Shown: positions 10,606-19,272, counted from the stretch's first letter. The stretch: DNA of 64,000 bases from Brooklawnia cerclae (GCF_011758645.1 NZ_JAAMOZ010000003.1:173725-237724); one strand, 5' to 3'. The notes: generated by a model from the letters alone, not told the origin. A program made the numbers and translations.

Positions 10606-10672
10606 AGCCTAGGCGTGCCGCTCGTCGCGGTGGCGGCCGCCGGGGCATTCCCGGACAGGCCGGCCCGCAGGC

Positions 10673-10800
10673 GGCCCGCGCGAGGACGGGCGACCCCTCG
10701 TTTCGACAGGCTCAACGAGCATCCAGCCCGTGTGGCCCGCGCGAGGACGGGTGGCCCTTCGTTTCGACAGGCTCAACGAGCATCCAGCCCGTTGCGGCAC
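10673..10800. repeat. 61-bp tandem duplication with TTCGACAGGCTCA palindrome
   Basis: Two copies (about 10673-10733 and 10734-10794) share GGCCCGCGCGAGGACGGG, then CTCGTTTCGACAGGCTCAAC and GAGCATCCAGCCCG. CGTTTCGACAGGCTCAACG is a partial palindrome of the same family seen at 7370-7725. The block lies between the divergent genes at 10605 and 10861. Confidence 0.8.
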
Positions 10801-10860
10801 GGGCCGAGGCGGGCGCATGCGGCGATTGGGGCGATTGCGGCGCCGGAGTAGAGTCGGCCC

Positions 10861-11622
10861 GTGGCTGCCGAACCCCCGAGCGACGGGAACCTCGTGCCCG
10901 ATCCGGGCAGGGACGAGCCCGACAAGGACAAGGAGTGGTGGGATGATCCCGCCATGCCCTGGCGCCACAAGCCGGCCCGGGCCGACATCGCCTGTATGTC
11001 GTGGATCGGCTTCCTCGGCGTGTTCAGCCTGGCCATGCTGCCGGTTCGCGCCTGGTTGCTGGGTGCCCCGGAGCGGTTGCCCTGGCTGGTCGCCCTCATG
11101 GGCTCCCGTTCGGGAACCGCGGGCCTGGGCTCGTTCGTCCGTGTCGGCATGGACGTGCCGTTCGTGTGGCCGATCCTGCTCGGCACGCTGATGAGCATCA
11201 AGCTCGACTGGGTCTACTGGTGGGCCGGGAAGCTCTGGGGACGCGGCATCATCGAGGTCTGGGCAGGGCAGTCGGCGCGTGCCGCCCGCAACTACGCTCG
11301 CGCGGAACGATGGGCGACCAAGCTCGGCTGGGTGGGCATGTTCGTGGCCTACGTGCCGATCCCGCTGCCCGTCATGCCTGTCGTGTTCGTCCTCACGGGA
11401 GCCCATGGCATGAGCTGGAGGAAGTTCGTCCTGCTCGATGCCCTGTCGTGCTTCGTGTGGCTCGTGGGCTTCTTCCTGTTCGGCTTCGTGGTGGGCACAC
11501 CGGCGGTCGAACTCCTCACGCTGTACGGCCGCGTGGCCAACTACATCGTCATCGCGCTGGTGGTCGTCATCGTGGTGTCGTCGATCATGCGTGGAGCGAA
11601 GCAGACCAAGCAGTCGGCCTGA
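10861..11622 (+). CDS. DedA/VTT-family membrane protein
   Basis: A 253-residue integral membrane protein starting with GTG at 10861. It has a hydrophilic, acidic N-terminus (about 45 residues) and then several membrane segments, including IGFLGVFSLAMLPVRAWLL, GMFVAYVPIPLPVMPVVFVL and FVWLVGFFLFGFVVG. The reentrant region with PIPLPVMP and the following G-rich helix fit the SNARE-associated/VTT fold. DedA-like proteins are linked to lipid-carrier flipping and membrane homeostasis. The exact substrate is unknown. Confidence 0.78.
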   Translation: MAAEPPSDGNLVPDPGRDEPDKDKEWWDDPAMPWRHKPARADIACMSWIGFLGVFSLAMLPVRAWLLGAPERLPWLVALMGSRSGTAGLGSFVRVGMDVPFVWPILLGTLMSIKLDWVYWWAGKLWGRGIIEVWAGQSARAARNYARAERWATKLGWVGMFVAYVPIPLPVMPVVFVLTGAHGMSWRKFVLLDALSCFVWLVGFFLFGFVVGTPAVELLTLYGRVANYIVIALVVVIVVSSIMRGAKQTKQSA

Positions 11623-11721
11623 GCGGACGCCCCCTGAGCGGCATGGGGGTCGTTCCCCAACCCGCCCCCAACCCGGGTGCCACGGGGTTGTCCCGGCCGG
11701 ATCGCGGCCTACGTTGGCCGC

Positions 11722-12111
11722 ATGTCCACGACGCAGCAGCCCCCGCGAACCGCATCGCGGTTGCCGGTGACCGCTGCCGTGCGCATCGCCGCCCTGTTGA
11801 TCGGGCTGCCGCTGCTCCTCCACGTCGTCTGGGCGCTGACGCCGACGCGGCTCGGCGTGTGGCCGGCCGTCGTCGTTACCCTCGGCATGGGAATCGGACT
11901 GTCGGTCGTCTTCACCCGCCCGCGGTGCTCGTCAGTGGTTGATCCCGAATCTCTCGTGGAGGACGCGCAGGGGTTTGGGCGCCCACCAGTTCCACTTCCC
12001 GAGGACCGTCATCGTGGCGGGGACGAGCAGCATGCGGACCAGGGTCGCGTCGGCGGCCACCATGATCGCCAGCGCGACGCCGATCTGCTTGATGGCCTGC
12101 ATCTGTCCTGA
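11722..12111 (+). CDS. doubtful small membrane ORF overlapping MMPL gene
   Basis: The first 70 residues from ATG 11722 look protein-like, with two membrane segments (AAVRIAALLIGLPLLLHVVW and AVVVTLGMGIGLSVVFT). From about 11932 onward the ORF runs antisense through the 3' end of the MMPL gene and becomes low-quality sequence. It may be a truncated or decayed gene, or a short gene that lost its stop. No function can be given. Confidence 0.3.
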   Translation: MSTTQQPPRTASRLPVTAAVRIAALLIGLPLLLHVVWALTPTRLGVWPAVVVTLGMGIGLSVVFTRPRCSSVVDPESLVEDAQGFGRPPVPLPEDRHRGGDEQHADQGRVGGHHDRQRDADLLDGLHLS

Positions 12112-14208
12112 GACGAATCCGATGAAGACGGCCACGATGATGGCCGCCGCCGAGGTGATGATGCGGCCGGAGCGCTGGAGCCCGCGTGCGACCGCCTCGT
12201 CGTTGTCGAGCCCGGCGTCCCAGTACTCCTTGATGCGGGCGACCAGGAAGACCTCGTAGTCCATCGACAGCCCGAAGCCGAACGCGACCATGCAGGCGAC
12301 GATGAACGTCTCGAGGCCGTTGGTGCGGGGCATGCCCAGGTGGCCGCCCTCGAAGATCCACACCGTGGCGCCCAGCGATGCCGCCAGCGAGAACAGGTTG
12401 ATGAGGAGCGCCTTGAGCGGCACGATGAGGGAGCCGGTCATGAGGAACAGCAGGACCATGACGGCGACCACGACGATCGCGAGCGCCGCCGGCGCACCGT
12501 TGATCAGCGACCTGCTGAAGTCTTCCTGCATGGCTGCGTCGCCGCCCACGAGGAAGCCGTACCCCGGGTCGTAGTCGCGCAACTCGTCCACGAGCGAGAC
12601 GACCGACTCCGAGACGCGGTCGTCGGTGTCCACATGGATCCCGAGTTCGGTCTGCCCGTCGTCGGAGGGCAGAGCGACGGCGGTGACGTAGGTGATGGCG
12701 TCCAGCCCTTCGATGTGCTCCACCAGCGCCGCCGACTCCGCCACCGGGACGTCGGCGACCGCGACGATCTCGGGCGAGGCGAGGGCAGGGTAGTCGTCCT
12801 GGATGGTGGTGTAGGCGGCCAGCGCCACCGATTCCGAGGGCAGGTACTCGACGAAGCTGCTGCGCATCTTGAGGCCCCCGAGCGGGTGGGCCATCACCGC
12901 GAGGATCGCGACGACCACCACGATGACCACCCACGGGATGCGCTGGACGAACCGGGCGAGTCGCGAGAACCCGCCCTCGTCGGACGATGCGTCGCCCACC
13001 GCGCGGGTGAGCGAGCGGAGGCCCGGGATGCGGTTGAGCAGCGAGGGATGGAGGAGCGCCGGGCCGAGCAGGACGATCACGGCCGGGACCAGGGTGACGG
13101 CAGTCAGTACCGCGAGCAGGGTGACGATGATGCCGCCCAGTGCGATGGCTCGCAGCACGGGCGAGCTGAAGACCAGCAGGCCGGCGATCGACAGGGCGAT
13201 CGTCAGGGCGGAGAACGTGACCGTGCGGCCGGCGGTCGCGACAGTGCGCTGCGCGGCCCCCGCGACAATCTCCAGCGACGTCCGCCGGTCGGGCAGCCGC
13301 GACCCGTTGGCGGGGTAGCCGGCCGATGTCAGTCGCGTCGTGACCTCCTCGCGGTAGCGGCTCACCACGAGCAGGCCGTAGTCGATCGACAGCGCGAGGC
13401 CGATGATCGAGATCACGTTGAGGATGAAGCTGTTGATGTCCATGACGAAGGTCAGCAGCCAGATGCCGCCCAGACCGATCACGATGGACACGACGGCGCC
13501 GACGAGCGGGAGACCGGCGGCGAGGAGCCCGCCGAAGACGATGACCATCAGGAGCAGGGCGACCGGCAGGCCGACGGACTCGCCGCGTACCAGGTCGTCC
13601 TGCACCAGGGTCGTGATGTCGTCCCCGATGATCTTGTCGGACAGGGGGAGCACCTGCGCGTCGGGGAAGTCCTGGACGAGGTCGGTCGCGAACTCGCCGG
13701 CGGCCGCGGAGACGTCGTCGTGTGCGCGGGTGCTCGCGTCCTCGTCGAGGCCGGACGCGAGGTTGACCACGACCACGAAGCCGTCCTGCTCGGTGCTGAT
13801 CAATGCCTGGATGCTGGGATCCTGGAGACCGGCCAGGGGATTGGTGGGATCGACGACCACCAGAGGATCGGTGACGGAGTCAACACCGGGGATGTCGGTG
13901 AACAGGGTTCTCTGGTCGGGCATGATCTGCATCAGCTCGGGGACGTCGTCCGGGATGACCACGCCCGTGACGACCAGGGTTATGGCATCGCCCGTGTCGC
14001 TGGTGGCGGTGAGGTCGGCGACCTCCTCCGACTCGGACCCGGGGACGTGGGCGGCCGTCGTCGCCATGCGGTCGAACAACCCGCCCTGGCCGAAGCCCTG
14101 GAACGTGGCGGTGAGCCCCAGTGTCAGGAGCACGAGCCAGCCGGCCAGGACCAGCCATGGACGTCGTGCGATCCCATGACCCAAGCGTTCGAACATTGAT
14201 CCGCCCAT
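11932..14208 (-). CDS. MMPL/RND-family transporter
   Basis: The 758-residue protein has the duplicated RND layout: one N-terminal membrane helix (RPWLVLAGWLVLLTLGLTAT), an extracytoplasmic domain, five helices containing ISIIGLALSIDYGLLVVSRY, a second large domain and five more helices with MVAFGFGLSMDYEVFLVARI. The two DYG/DYE motifs carry the proton-relay aspartates. MMPL proteins export lipids, siderophores or drugs. Start may be 14208 (MGGSMFERL) or the internal ATG at 14196. It is not in an operon with biosynthetic genes, so the substrate is open. Confidence 0.9.
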   Translation of the reverse strand: MGGSMFERLGHGIARRPWLVLAGWLVLLTLGLTATFQGFGQGGLFDRMATTAAHVPGSESEEVADLTATSDTGDAITLVVTGVVIPDDVPELMQIMPDQRTLFTDIPGVDSVTDPLVVVDPTNPLAGLQDPSIQALISTEQDGFVVVVNLASGLDEDASTRAHDDVSAAAGEFATDLVQDFPDAQVLPLSDKIIGDDITTLVQDDLVRGESVGLPVALLLMVIVFGGLLAAGLPLVGAVVSIVIGLGGIWLLTFVMDINSFILNVISIIGLALSIDYGLLVVSRYREEVTTRLTSAGYPANGSRLPDRRTSLEIVAGAAQRTVATAGRTVTFSALTIALSIAGLLVFSSPVLRAIALGGIIVTLLAVLTAVTLVPAVIVLLGPALLHPSLLNRIPGLRSLTRAVGDASSDEGGFSRLARFVQRIPWVVIVVVVAILAVMAHPLGGLKMRSSFVEYLPSESVALAAYTTIQDDYPALASPEIVAVADVPVAESAALVEHIEGLDAITYVTAVALPSDDGQTELGIHVDTDDRVSESVVSLVDELRDYDPGYGFLVGGDAAMQEDFSRSLINGAPAALAIVVVAVMVLLFLMTGSLIVPLKALLINLFSLAASLGATVWIFEGGHLGMPRTNGLETFIVACMVAFGFGLSMDYEVFLVARIKEYWDAGLDNDEAVARGLQRSGRIITSAAAIIVAVFIGFVSGQMQAIKQIGVALAIMVAADATLVRMLLVPATMTVLGKWNWWAPKPLRVLHERFGINH

Positions 14209-14296
14209 CTTCCCGAAGACGAGTGAACTCTACAGGCGCGTGCACAGCGGCAGCGTCCTGCCATGGCGACCCCGCCCGGCGCCGGGCGTCGGGCGG

Positions 14297-14821
14297 TCAC
14301 GCGTGGTATTCCTCGAACTCCAGGGTGGCCAGCAGGGAATCCACTGCGTCGGTGCTCACCTGCTCACCGCTGAGGCTCAGTGCGGCAGTGGCTGGGTACG
14401 GCCACTGCGAGGCGACGATCCAGACGGCCTGGCGCGGATCCCCTTCCGTGGTGTAGCTGAACTGTTGGACCAGCGCGTCGTAGGCTCCCGGCACCTCGAT
14501 CTCGTCGATCCCGGCCACGTCGTAGTCGGTGAGGCTGATCGTGGCGGGGACGCTGAGCTTGGCCAGGGCCGACCGGGAGCCGATGTCGTCGCTGAACTCA
14601 CCGGCCACCTGCAGCAGCAGGCCCTCGGTCTCGTAGGCGGCGGTCCATGCCTCCCCCACAGGCTCGGCGGCGGTCCAGGTGTCGTCGAGCCGGAACCGCC
14701 AGTGCCCGGCCTCCACGGCGGTTCCGGACTGCCGCGTGCAGCCGGTCACCACCAGCACGGCTGTGGTCGTGGCCAGCGCCACCAGGGTTCGGACGAGTCT
14801 GTTGCCGCGTCTGTCCCACAT
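14297..14821 (-). CDS. hypothetical lipoprotein
   Basis: This 174-residue protein begins with a basic N-region and a hydrophobic stretch (LVRTLVALATTTAVLVVTGC) that ends in a lipobox with Cys28, so it is probably anchored to the outer face of the membrane. The remainder resembles substrate-binding lipoproteins of the LpqN/PsbP-like kind (WRFRLDDTWTAAEPVGEAW near residue 42), though no family is certain. It follows the MMPL gene in the opposite direction of transport genes only by position; a functional link is not shown. Confidence 0.75.
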   Translation of the reverse strand: MWDRRGNRLVRTLVALATTTAVLVVTGCTRQSGTAVEAGHWRFRLDDTWTAAEPVGEAWTAAYETEGLLLQVAGEFSDDIGSRSALAKLSVPATISLTDYDVAGIDEIEVPGAYDALVQQFSYTTEGDPRQAVWIVASQWPYPATAALSLSGEQVSTDAVDSLLATLEFEEYHA

Positions 14822-15048
14822 TGTCGAAGCCTCCTCACCGAACGCGGGCAGTATGGGGAGCCGACGTCCGCTTCGGCGCCGGCGTGTTCGGCGCGTCCAT
14901 GTAGTGTGCCCCGGGCGGGGTGCAGCCCGAGCCGATCACACCGGAGTCGGGGCCGGGGCATCCTGCCCTGGCCGGGGTGGGATGGGTTTCGCACCCCGGC
15001 CGTGCGTCCTGCACAATGGTTGGCGAAGCCGGGTCGTGTTCACGGCAC

Positions 15049-15121
15049 GCCTCCGTAGCTCAGCGGCCAGAGCATTCGCCTTGTAAGCGAAGGGTCGAGG
15101 GTTCGACTCCCTCCGGGGGCT
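15049..15121 (+). tRNA. tRNA-Thr (anticodon TGT)
   Basis: All four arms can be drawn. The acceptor GCCTCCG pairs with CGGGGGC, the D arm is GCTCAGCGGCCAGAGC, the anticodon stem TTCGC/GCGAA closes the loop CTTGTAA (anticodon TGT), and the T arm is GAGGGTTCGACTCCCTC. CCA is not encoded. The tRNA sits exactly where chromosomal genes give way to phage genes, so its 3' end is the probable attachment site of the prophage. Confidence 0.96.
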
Positions 15122-15446
15122 CACCTAGTCAGAGCAGTCTATGGCCTTGCCGGCGGCAGTTCCGGGGCCGAGATTCGGTGCCATCTGATGGCGTGCGGTG
15201 GAGTCCGGTGGAGTCCGTCGGCTTTACCGGGTAAATGTCCGACTAGGCGAAACGCTGCGTCGCGGCGGCGGAGTTTTACCCAGGGTTTACCCGTCGTGCC
15301 CACCCGTCGTTCCGCATAGACCACGAGTATGTAACGGTTTGATAACACGTGTAGGTTTTCTAGCCTACGTGTAGCTTTTTACAGGGTGCGTGTATATAGT
15401 TGTTCTTGTCAGCGAGACCAAGGCCAATCAAAGAAGGAGTCCTGAC
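15122..15446 (+). promoter_or_regulatory. attachment-side leader with repeats and likely promoter
   Basis: This 325-bp gene-free stretch follows the tRNA. It holds two 13-base direct repeats ACGTGTAG(G/C)TTTT at 15347-15359 and 15367-15379, an overlapping inverted repeat (ACACG..TAGG with CCTACGTGT, 15345-15372), two TTTACC-type repeats near 15224-15296 and a possible -10 box TATAGT at 15395. It is AT-richer than its surroundings. It may combine integrase arm-type sites with the promoter of the plus-strand genes. AAGGAG lies before the ATG at 15447. Confidence 0.45.
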
Positions 15447-16523
15447 ATGACCACCAGCGAGATCACCGGAAACGCACAGAGCTTCCTGTTTCCCACCACG
15501 TCCGACTCGACGATCCGTGAGGGCATCATCGCCGCCCTGCGTCCGTACGCCGATGACTACGACCTTGACGCGATCGAGGAGGAGTTCGCGGCCGCGATCC
15601 AGGAGATCCTTCCCGAGGGATTCACGCTCAACGGGCAGTTCATTTTCGGGCCGACCGGCGCCGATGTCGACTGGGACGCGGTGCGTGAAGCCGCCGGGGA
15701 GATCGACCTGTACGGCATCGCGGCACGCCACGAGATCGAGACCGTCACGGCCCTGCTCGACGAGCTCAACGCCTACACCGGCGACGACGTCTGGGGAGAC
15801 GTCATCCTCGGCCGGGACGGATACGACGACGACACCACCACACTGCTCGACCCCAGCGGCCGCTCTGATGTCGCAGTGGTCGACGGGCACGTGCTCCGCT
15901 GGATCGAGGAGGATCACGAGTGGATCGACCGGGGCGGGCTGCGGATCGCCGAGGTGGCCGACGCCTACGCCGCCCGGCTGCCCGAGGGCTACCGGGCCCA
16001 TGCGATCGACAACGGCCAGGTCGGGGCGATCATCAAGGCCGAGCCGTGGGTCGACCAGAACGGCCGCCTCCGGTGGTCGGATTCGGTCGCGGGGTCCACC
16101 GACGACCGGGGCGACGTGCAGATCCTGTGGGATCAGGACGGAGACGGGTCGCTGCACGGCCCCGACATCGTGATCGAGACCGTCGACGCCGACGAGCTGC
16201 GCGCCGCAGCCGAGGCTCTGGTCGACGGCCCGAGCGTCGTCGACCAATACCGGGCCAAGGCCGAGGCCAGGGTCGCCGCGATCGCCGAGTTGGTCCGCGC
16301 CGAGATCGCGGCCGGTGACTACTCGAATGTGGGCCGCGAGGACCAGTTCGACGAGTTGGACGTGCAGGTGCTGGAGTCCGATCCGATCGGGAGCGTGTGG
16401 ATCGGGCAGACCGTGCCGTCGGCGATCGTCGACCCCTCCTGGGACTGGGTCGAGGAGACCATCCGGCTCACGCCGGAGGCCGCCGAGGCGCTGCACGCCC
16501 ACCTGTCCGCCGACGAGGACTGA
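15447..16523 (+). CDS. acidic prophage protein of unknown function
   Basis: The 358-residue product starts at ATG 15447 behind AAGAAGGAG. It is strongly acidic throughout, with clusters such as DDYDLDAIEEEF, TGDDVWGDV and DGYDDDTTT, and few lysines. No membrane segment or signal peptide is seen. The C-terminal third is helical (IAELVRAEIAAGDYS). I do not recognise the family. Such acidity in an accessory gene next to attL would suit a DNA-mimic or anti-defence protein, but nothing in the sequence proves that. A strong hairpin follows the stop. Confidence 0.75.
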   Translation: MTTSEITGNAQSFLFPTTSDSTIREGIIAALRPYADDYDLDAIEEEFAAAIQEILPEGFTLNGQFIFGPTGADVDWDAVREAAGEIDLYGIAARHEIETVTALLDELNAYTGDDVWGDVILGRDGYDDDTTTLLDPSGRSDVAVVDGHVLRWIEEDHEWIDRGGLRIAEVADAYAARLPEGYRAHAIDNGQVGAIIKAEPWVDQNGRLRWSDSVAGSTDDRGDVQILWDQDGDGSLHGPDIVIETVDADELRAAAEALVDGPSVVDQYRAKAEARVAAIAELVRAEIAAGDYSNVGREDQFDELDVQVLESDPIGSVWIGQTVPSAIVDPSWDWVEETIRLTPEAAEALHAHLSADED

Positions 16524-16533
16524 GATACCACAG

Positions 16534-16560
16534 CGGCCCCCGCCACGAGAGCGGGGGCCG
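16534..16560 (+). terminator. GC-rich hairpin after the first prophage gene
   Basis: CGGCCCCCGC at 16534-16543 and GCGGGGGCCG at 16551-16560 form a 10-bp stem with a seven-base loop. It lies 11 bases after the stop at 16523 and before the next gene at 16623. There is no T-run; partial termination is likely. Confidence 0.6.
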
Positions 16561-16622
16561 CGCCGGGTGACCAAGGCCAATTGGAGCCCGGGACCCACAC
16601 ACTACCCCGAGAGGACACGATC

Positions 16623-17108
16623 ATGACCGACAAGACCGAACCCCTGACCGACGCCGACGTGGCGCACGTGCGCCTGTCCGACGACCTGCGATCCTGGCTG
16701 CTGCATCGCGCCGAACTGCACGCTGCGCCGCCGCGCTACGCCACCCGCGTGCGCACCGAGCTGGTGCTGTGGCGGGCCGTGCTGGCCGCCGAGCTGGCAC
16801 GCGTCCGCCTGACCCTGCCGGAGATCGGCCTGATCGCCGACGTCTGCAACGGCACCATGGCCGACGACGCGATCGGCACGACCATCGGCACGGTCGCCAC
16901 CCAGATCATCGACGCCACCTACACCGACCCCGGCATCTGGGGCACCAAATGGGACGTCGACGAATCCGGGCTGCGGGACAAGCTCGCCGCGCTCGGCCCG
17001 GCCGCCGACATCGCCCTGGCCGATGCTGTCGCGGACTGGTGGGAGCGCGGCCTCGACCACACGGTGGAGGGATGGGCCAACGTCGGGCTGCGGGTCACCG
17101 AGGGCTGA
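16623..17108 (+). CDS. hypothetical prophage protein
   Basis: A 161-residue, mostly helical and acidic protein (MTDKTEPLTDADVAHVRLSD). The middle has LPEIGLIADVCNGTMADDAIGTTIG and the C-terminus two tryptophan-rich turns (DWWERGLDHTVEGWANV). The family is not recognised. It is followed after three bases by the next gene, so the two are co-translated. GAGAGGACACGATC precedes the ATG. Confidence 0.7.
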   Translation: MTDKTEPLTDADVAHVRLSDDLRSWLLHRAELHAAPPRYATRVRTELVLWRAVLAAELARVRLTLPEIGLIADVCNGTMADDAIGTTIGTVATQIIDATYTDPGIWGTKWDVDESGLRDKLAALGPAADIALADAVADWWERGLDHTVEGWANVGLRVTEG

Positions 17109-17111
17109 GCG

Positions 17112-18062
17112 ATGGCAGGCAGGAGTACGCAGCAGTGGTCGGCACGCTCGGTGCCGGCGCTGCGCCGCGAGCTGGTCCAGGCGTATCAGGACCGCGCCGA
17201 CCGGATCCGCCACCTGATCCCCAGGGGCGGCGCTGTCGCCCCGCATCTGGTGCCGGGCGGATGGGACGCGGTCGAGCGTGACGAGCAGTCAGTGTTCGAG
17301 CTGCGCGGGATCGACCTGTTCTGGGTGACCGGCGACATGGGCAGGCTGGCCTTGGACGCGTCGCTGGACGTGCCCGAGTTCGATCCGGCCGAGATCCCCG
17401 TCCAGGCTGGGCTGATCGTGTTCCAGGACCCGATGCCGGCGTTGCAGACCCAGCCGCTGGCCGTCTGGGAGGGCAAGCAGGTGGTCGACTGGCAGGGCGA
17501 CGCCCGCGTGTGGGCGCTGTCGTGGCATCCCCGCGCCGGCGGTCTGGCGGTGACCGCCTACACCCGCCTGCACGAGCTCCCCGGCCCGCTGCTGCCCGGC
17601 ACCGACCTCCAGCCCGTGCTGTTCCTCGTCGCGACCAGGCGTGCCGTGTTCAGCGACTACAGCGAGCTGCGGACCGATCAGGGCACACCCGTCGACACCC
17701 GTGCACTCGGGGTGTTCGCACTGCTGGCGTCGGCGACGGTCATGATGATGACCCCGACCCTGGCCGAGCGCCGCACCCTGGACGCCCGGAGCGGCAGGGC
17801 GCCACACCCGGAACGCACACGGCCGAGCGACCTGGTCTCGACGATCGACCTGCGCCCGCTGCGCCACGTCCACACTCCTGACGACCAGGCCGGTGCGGGC
17901 CGCGAGTACACCCACCGGTGGATCGTGCGGGGACACTGGACCCACCAGCCCTACGGCCCAGGAAACTCGCTGCGGAAACTCCTCTACCGTGAGCCGTATA
18001 TCAAGGGACCCGAGGACGGCCCGCTGATCCTCAGCGAGAAAGTGATGGTGTGGAGACGGTGA
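17112..18062 (+). CDS. hypothetical prophage protein with conserved C-terminal motif
   Basis: The 316-residue protein starts with ATG at 17112. Its last 50 residues (EYTHRWIVRGHWTHQPYGPG, then KLLYREPYIKGPEDGPL and SEKVMVWRR) form a pattern seen in many actinobacterial phage and plasmid hypothetical proteins. The central part is strand-rich with a hydrophobic FALLASATVMMM stretch. The function is unknown. The stop overlaps the next start in GTGA at 18059, so expression is coupled. Confidence 0.75.
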   Translation: MAGRSTQQWSARSVPALRRELVQAYQDRADRIRHLIPRGGAVAPHLVPGGWDAVERDEQSVFELRGIDLFWVTGDMGRLALDASLDVPEFDPAEIPVQAGLIVFQDPMPALQTQPLAVWEGKQVVDWQGDARVWALSWHPRAGGLAVTAYTRLHELPGPLLPGTDLQPVLFLVATRRAVFSDYSELRTDQGTPVDTRALGVFALLASATVMMMTPTLAERRTLDARSGRAPHPERTRPSDLVSTIDLRPLRHVHTPDDQAGAGREYTHRWIVRGHWTHQPYGPGNSLRKLLYREPYIKGPEDGPLILSEKVMVWRR

Positions 18063-18955
18063 GCAAGATCCGGAAAACCCCTCCCGGAGACGAGATCCAG
18101 GCCCGCGTCGACGCCGGGGAGACTCTCACCGCGATCGCGGCCAGCGTCGGAGTCCGAATGTCGGTGGTGTCGCATGCCCTGTCGGCGTGGCGGGAGAGCC
18201 AGGGTCTGCCGCCACACACTCCCGGCAAACCGCGTGACGACCAGCGGTGGCGGGAGATGCTCGCCGCGACGCTCGCCTGGCACGAGCGGACCGGATGGTG
18301 GCCGCGCAACGTGGCGCCCGATCCAGAAGAGCGGCCGATCGGCACATGGCTGACACGCCAGCGCGCCGAGTGGGCGCACGGCACCATGCCGGAGGTGCGC
18401 CGCGACGAGATCGCCGCCGCCGGCGTCCAGATGCGTCCGGGCATACGGAACGGCCGCGCCACGAAGGGCAGCCGCCCCACAGCCGGGGACGCCGTCCGCA
18501 CGGTCGCCATCGCGATGTCGCCGGCGAGGCTCGCCGAGATCGACGCGGCCGCCATGCTGGCCGGTCTGAGCCGGGTGGCATGGCTGAGCCGCGCCATCGA
18601 TCAGGCCCTCGACGTCGAGCCACCCCCTCCTGACCGGGCACCCGCCAGGAGGAAGCGACGGCTGAATGTCGTCGCATTCGTCGACGACGCCACGATGGAT
18701 GGCCTGACGGCAGCCGCCGGAGAACCGGGCATGTCGATGAGCGCAGTCGTCCGAGAGGCATGCCAGGCGGCCATCGACGCGGGCGAAGTGTTCGCCGACC
18801 ACCTGGCGCACAGAGGGATGCGTGGCGCTGCCTCGATCTTCACCCCGGAGCTGCTGGCGGCCGTGGACGCCGCTGCCCTCGACGCGGGCATGAATCGCTC
18901 GACGTGGATGCGGTGCGCGTGTGTCCGGTGGCTGGAAGCCAGAGGCAGGGCATGA
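18059..18955 (+). CDS. DNA-binding protein with HTH and three RHH-like repeats
   Basis: Start GTG 18059 is chosen because it overlaps the preceding TGA (GTGA) with GGAG just upstream; GTG 18050 is also open. Of 298 residues, about 10-45 form a helix-turn-helix (LTAIAASVGVRMSVVSHALS), about 60-105 resemble a helicase-associated tryptophan domain (WREMLAATLAWHERTGWWPR). Then come three units of the form strand-helix-helix: VAIAMSPARLAEIDAAAMLA, VVAFVDDATMDGLTAAAGEP and ASIFTPELLAAVDAAALDAG, each followed by a second helix. These look like ribbon-helix-helix folds in tandem. A regulator or partition-type DNA binder is likely. Confidence 0.7.
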   Translation: MSKIRKTPPGDEIQARVDAGETLTAIAASVGVRMSVVSHALSAWRESQGLPPHTPGKPRDDQRWREMLAATLAWHERTGWWPRNVAPDPEERPIGTWLTRQRAEWAHGTMPEVRRDEIAAAGVQMRPGIRNGRATKGSRPTAGDAVRTVAIAMSPARLAEIDAAAMLAGLSRVAWLSRAIDQALDVEPPPPDRAPARRKRRLNVVAFVDDATMDGLTAAAGEPGMSMSAVVREACQAAIDAGEVFADHLAHRGMRGAASIFTPELLAAVDAAALDAGMNRSTWMRCACVRWLEARGRA

Positions 18956-18966
18956 CCCTTCCCACA

Positions 18967-18987
18967 TTCGAACGCGCGTTCTATTCT
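18967..18987 (+). promoter_or_regulatory. SOS-box-like operator overlapping a leaderless promoter
   Basis: TTCGAACGCGCGTTCTATTCT contains CGAAC-N4-GTTC, which matches the actinobacterial LexA box CGAAC-N4-GTTCG at nine of ten positions. It runs directly into a -10 hexamer TATTCT (18982-18987), six bases before the ATG at 18994. That spacing would give a leaderless transcript repressed by LexA. The site lies just past the end of the preceding gene. Confidence 0.6.
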
Positions 18988-18993
18988 CGTCGC

Positions 18994-19269
18994 ATGCCTG
19001 ACGAGTACCTCCGCCCGCCCCTGAACGCTGTCCGCCCGCCGGCGGGCATGCATCGTGGCCACGAGGGCACCTACGCCTCCGAGCTCGTCTTGGCCCGGCT
19101 GGTGTGGCGTGACTGCGTCGAGGTGGTGCCCGCACGCCTGTCATGGATCTGCGACGACCGGATCAGAGTCGAGTGGACCGACCACGGCAGGACGCGGAGG
19201 ACGTGGCTGCCGTTCGCCGACGTGCGGCGCAAAATGCGGTGGCGGGAAGGCCAAGGTGGCCCCGTCTGA
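18994..19269 (+). CDS. small protein with SOS-type promoter
   Basis: The ATG at 18994 lies six bases after a -10 box, so the mRNA is probably leaderless; an alternative ATG at 18952 overlaps the previous stop (ATGA) and adds 14 residues. The 91-residue product is basic with a strand-rich core (VEVVPARLSWICDDRIRVEW, then RTRRTWLPFADVRRKMRW). It may be a small nucleic-acid-binding or adaptor protein. The family is not recognised. The operator suggests induction by DNA damage, as for prophage genes active at induction. Confidence 0.65.
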   Translation: MPDEYLRPPLNAVRPPAGMHRGHEGTYASELVLARLVWRDCVEVVPARLSWICDDRIRVEWTDHGRTRRTWLPFADVRRKMRWREGQGGPV

Positions 19270-19272
19270 GCC

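Noticed and set aside
12340..14199. 619-codon plus-strand open frame
   Set aside because: It is the antisense of the MMPL transporter and has the charged, low-complexity composition of a shadow frame.
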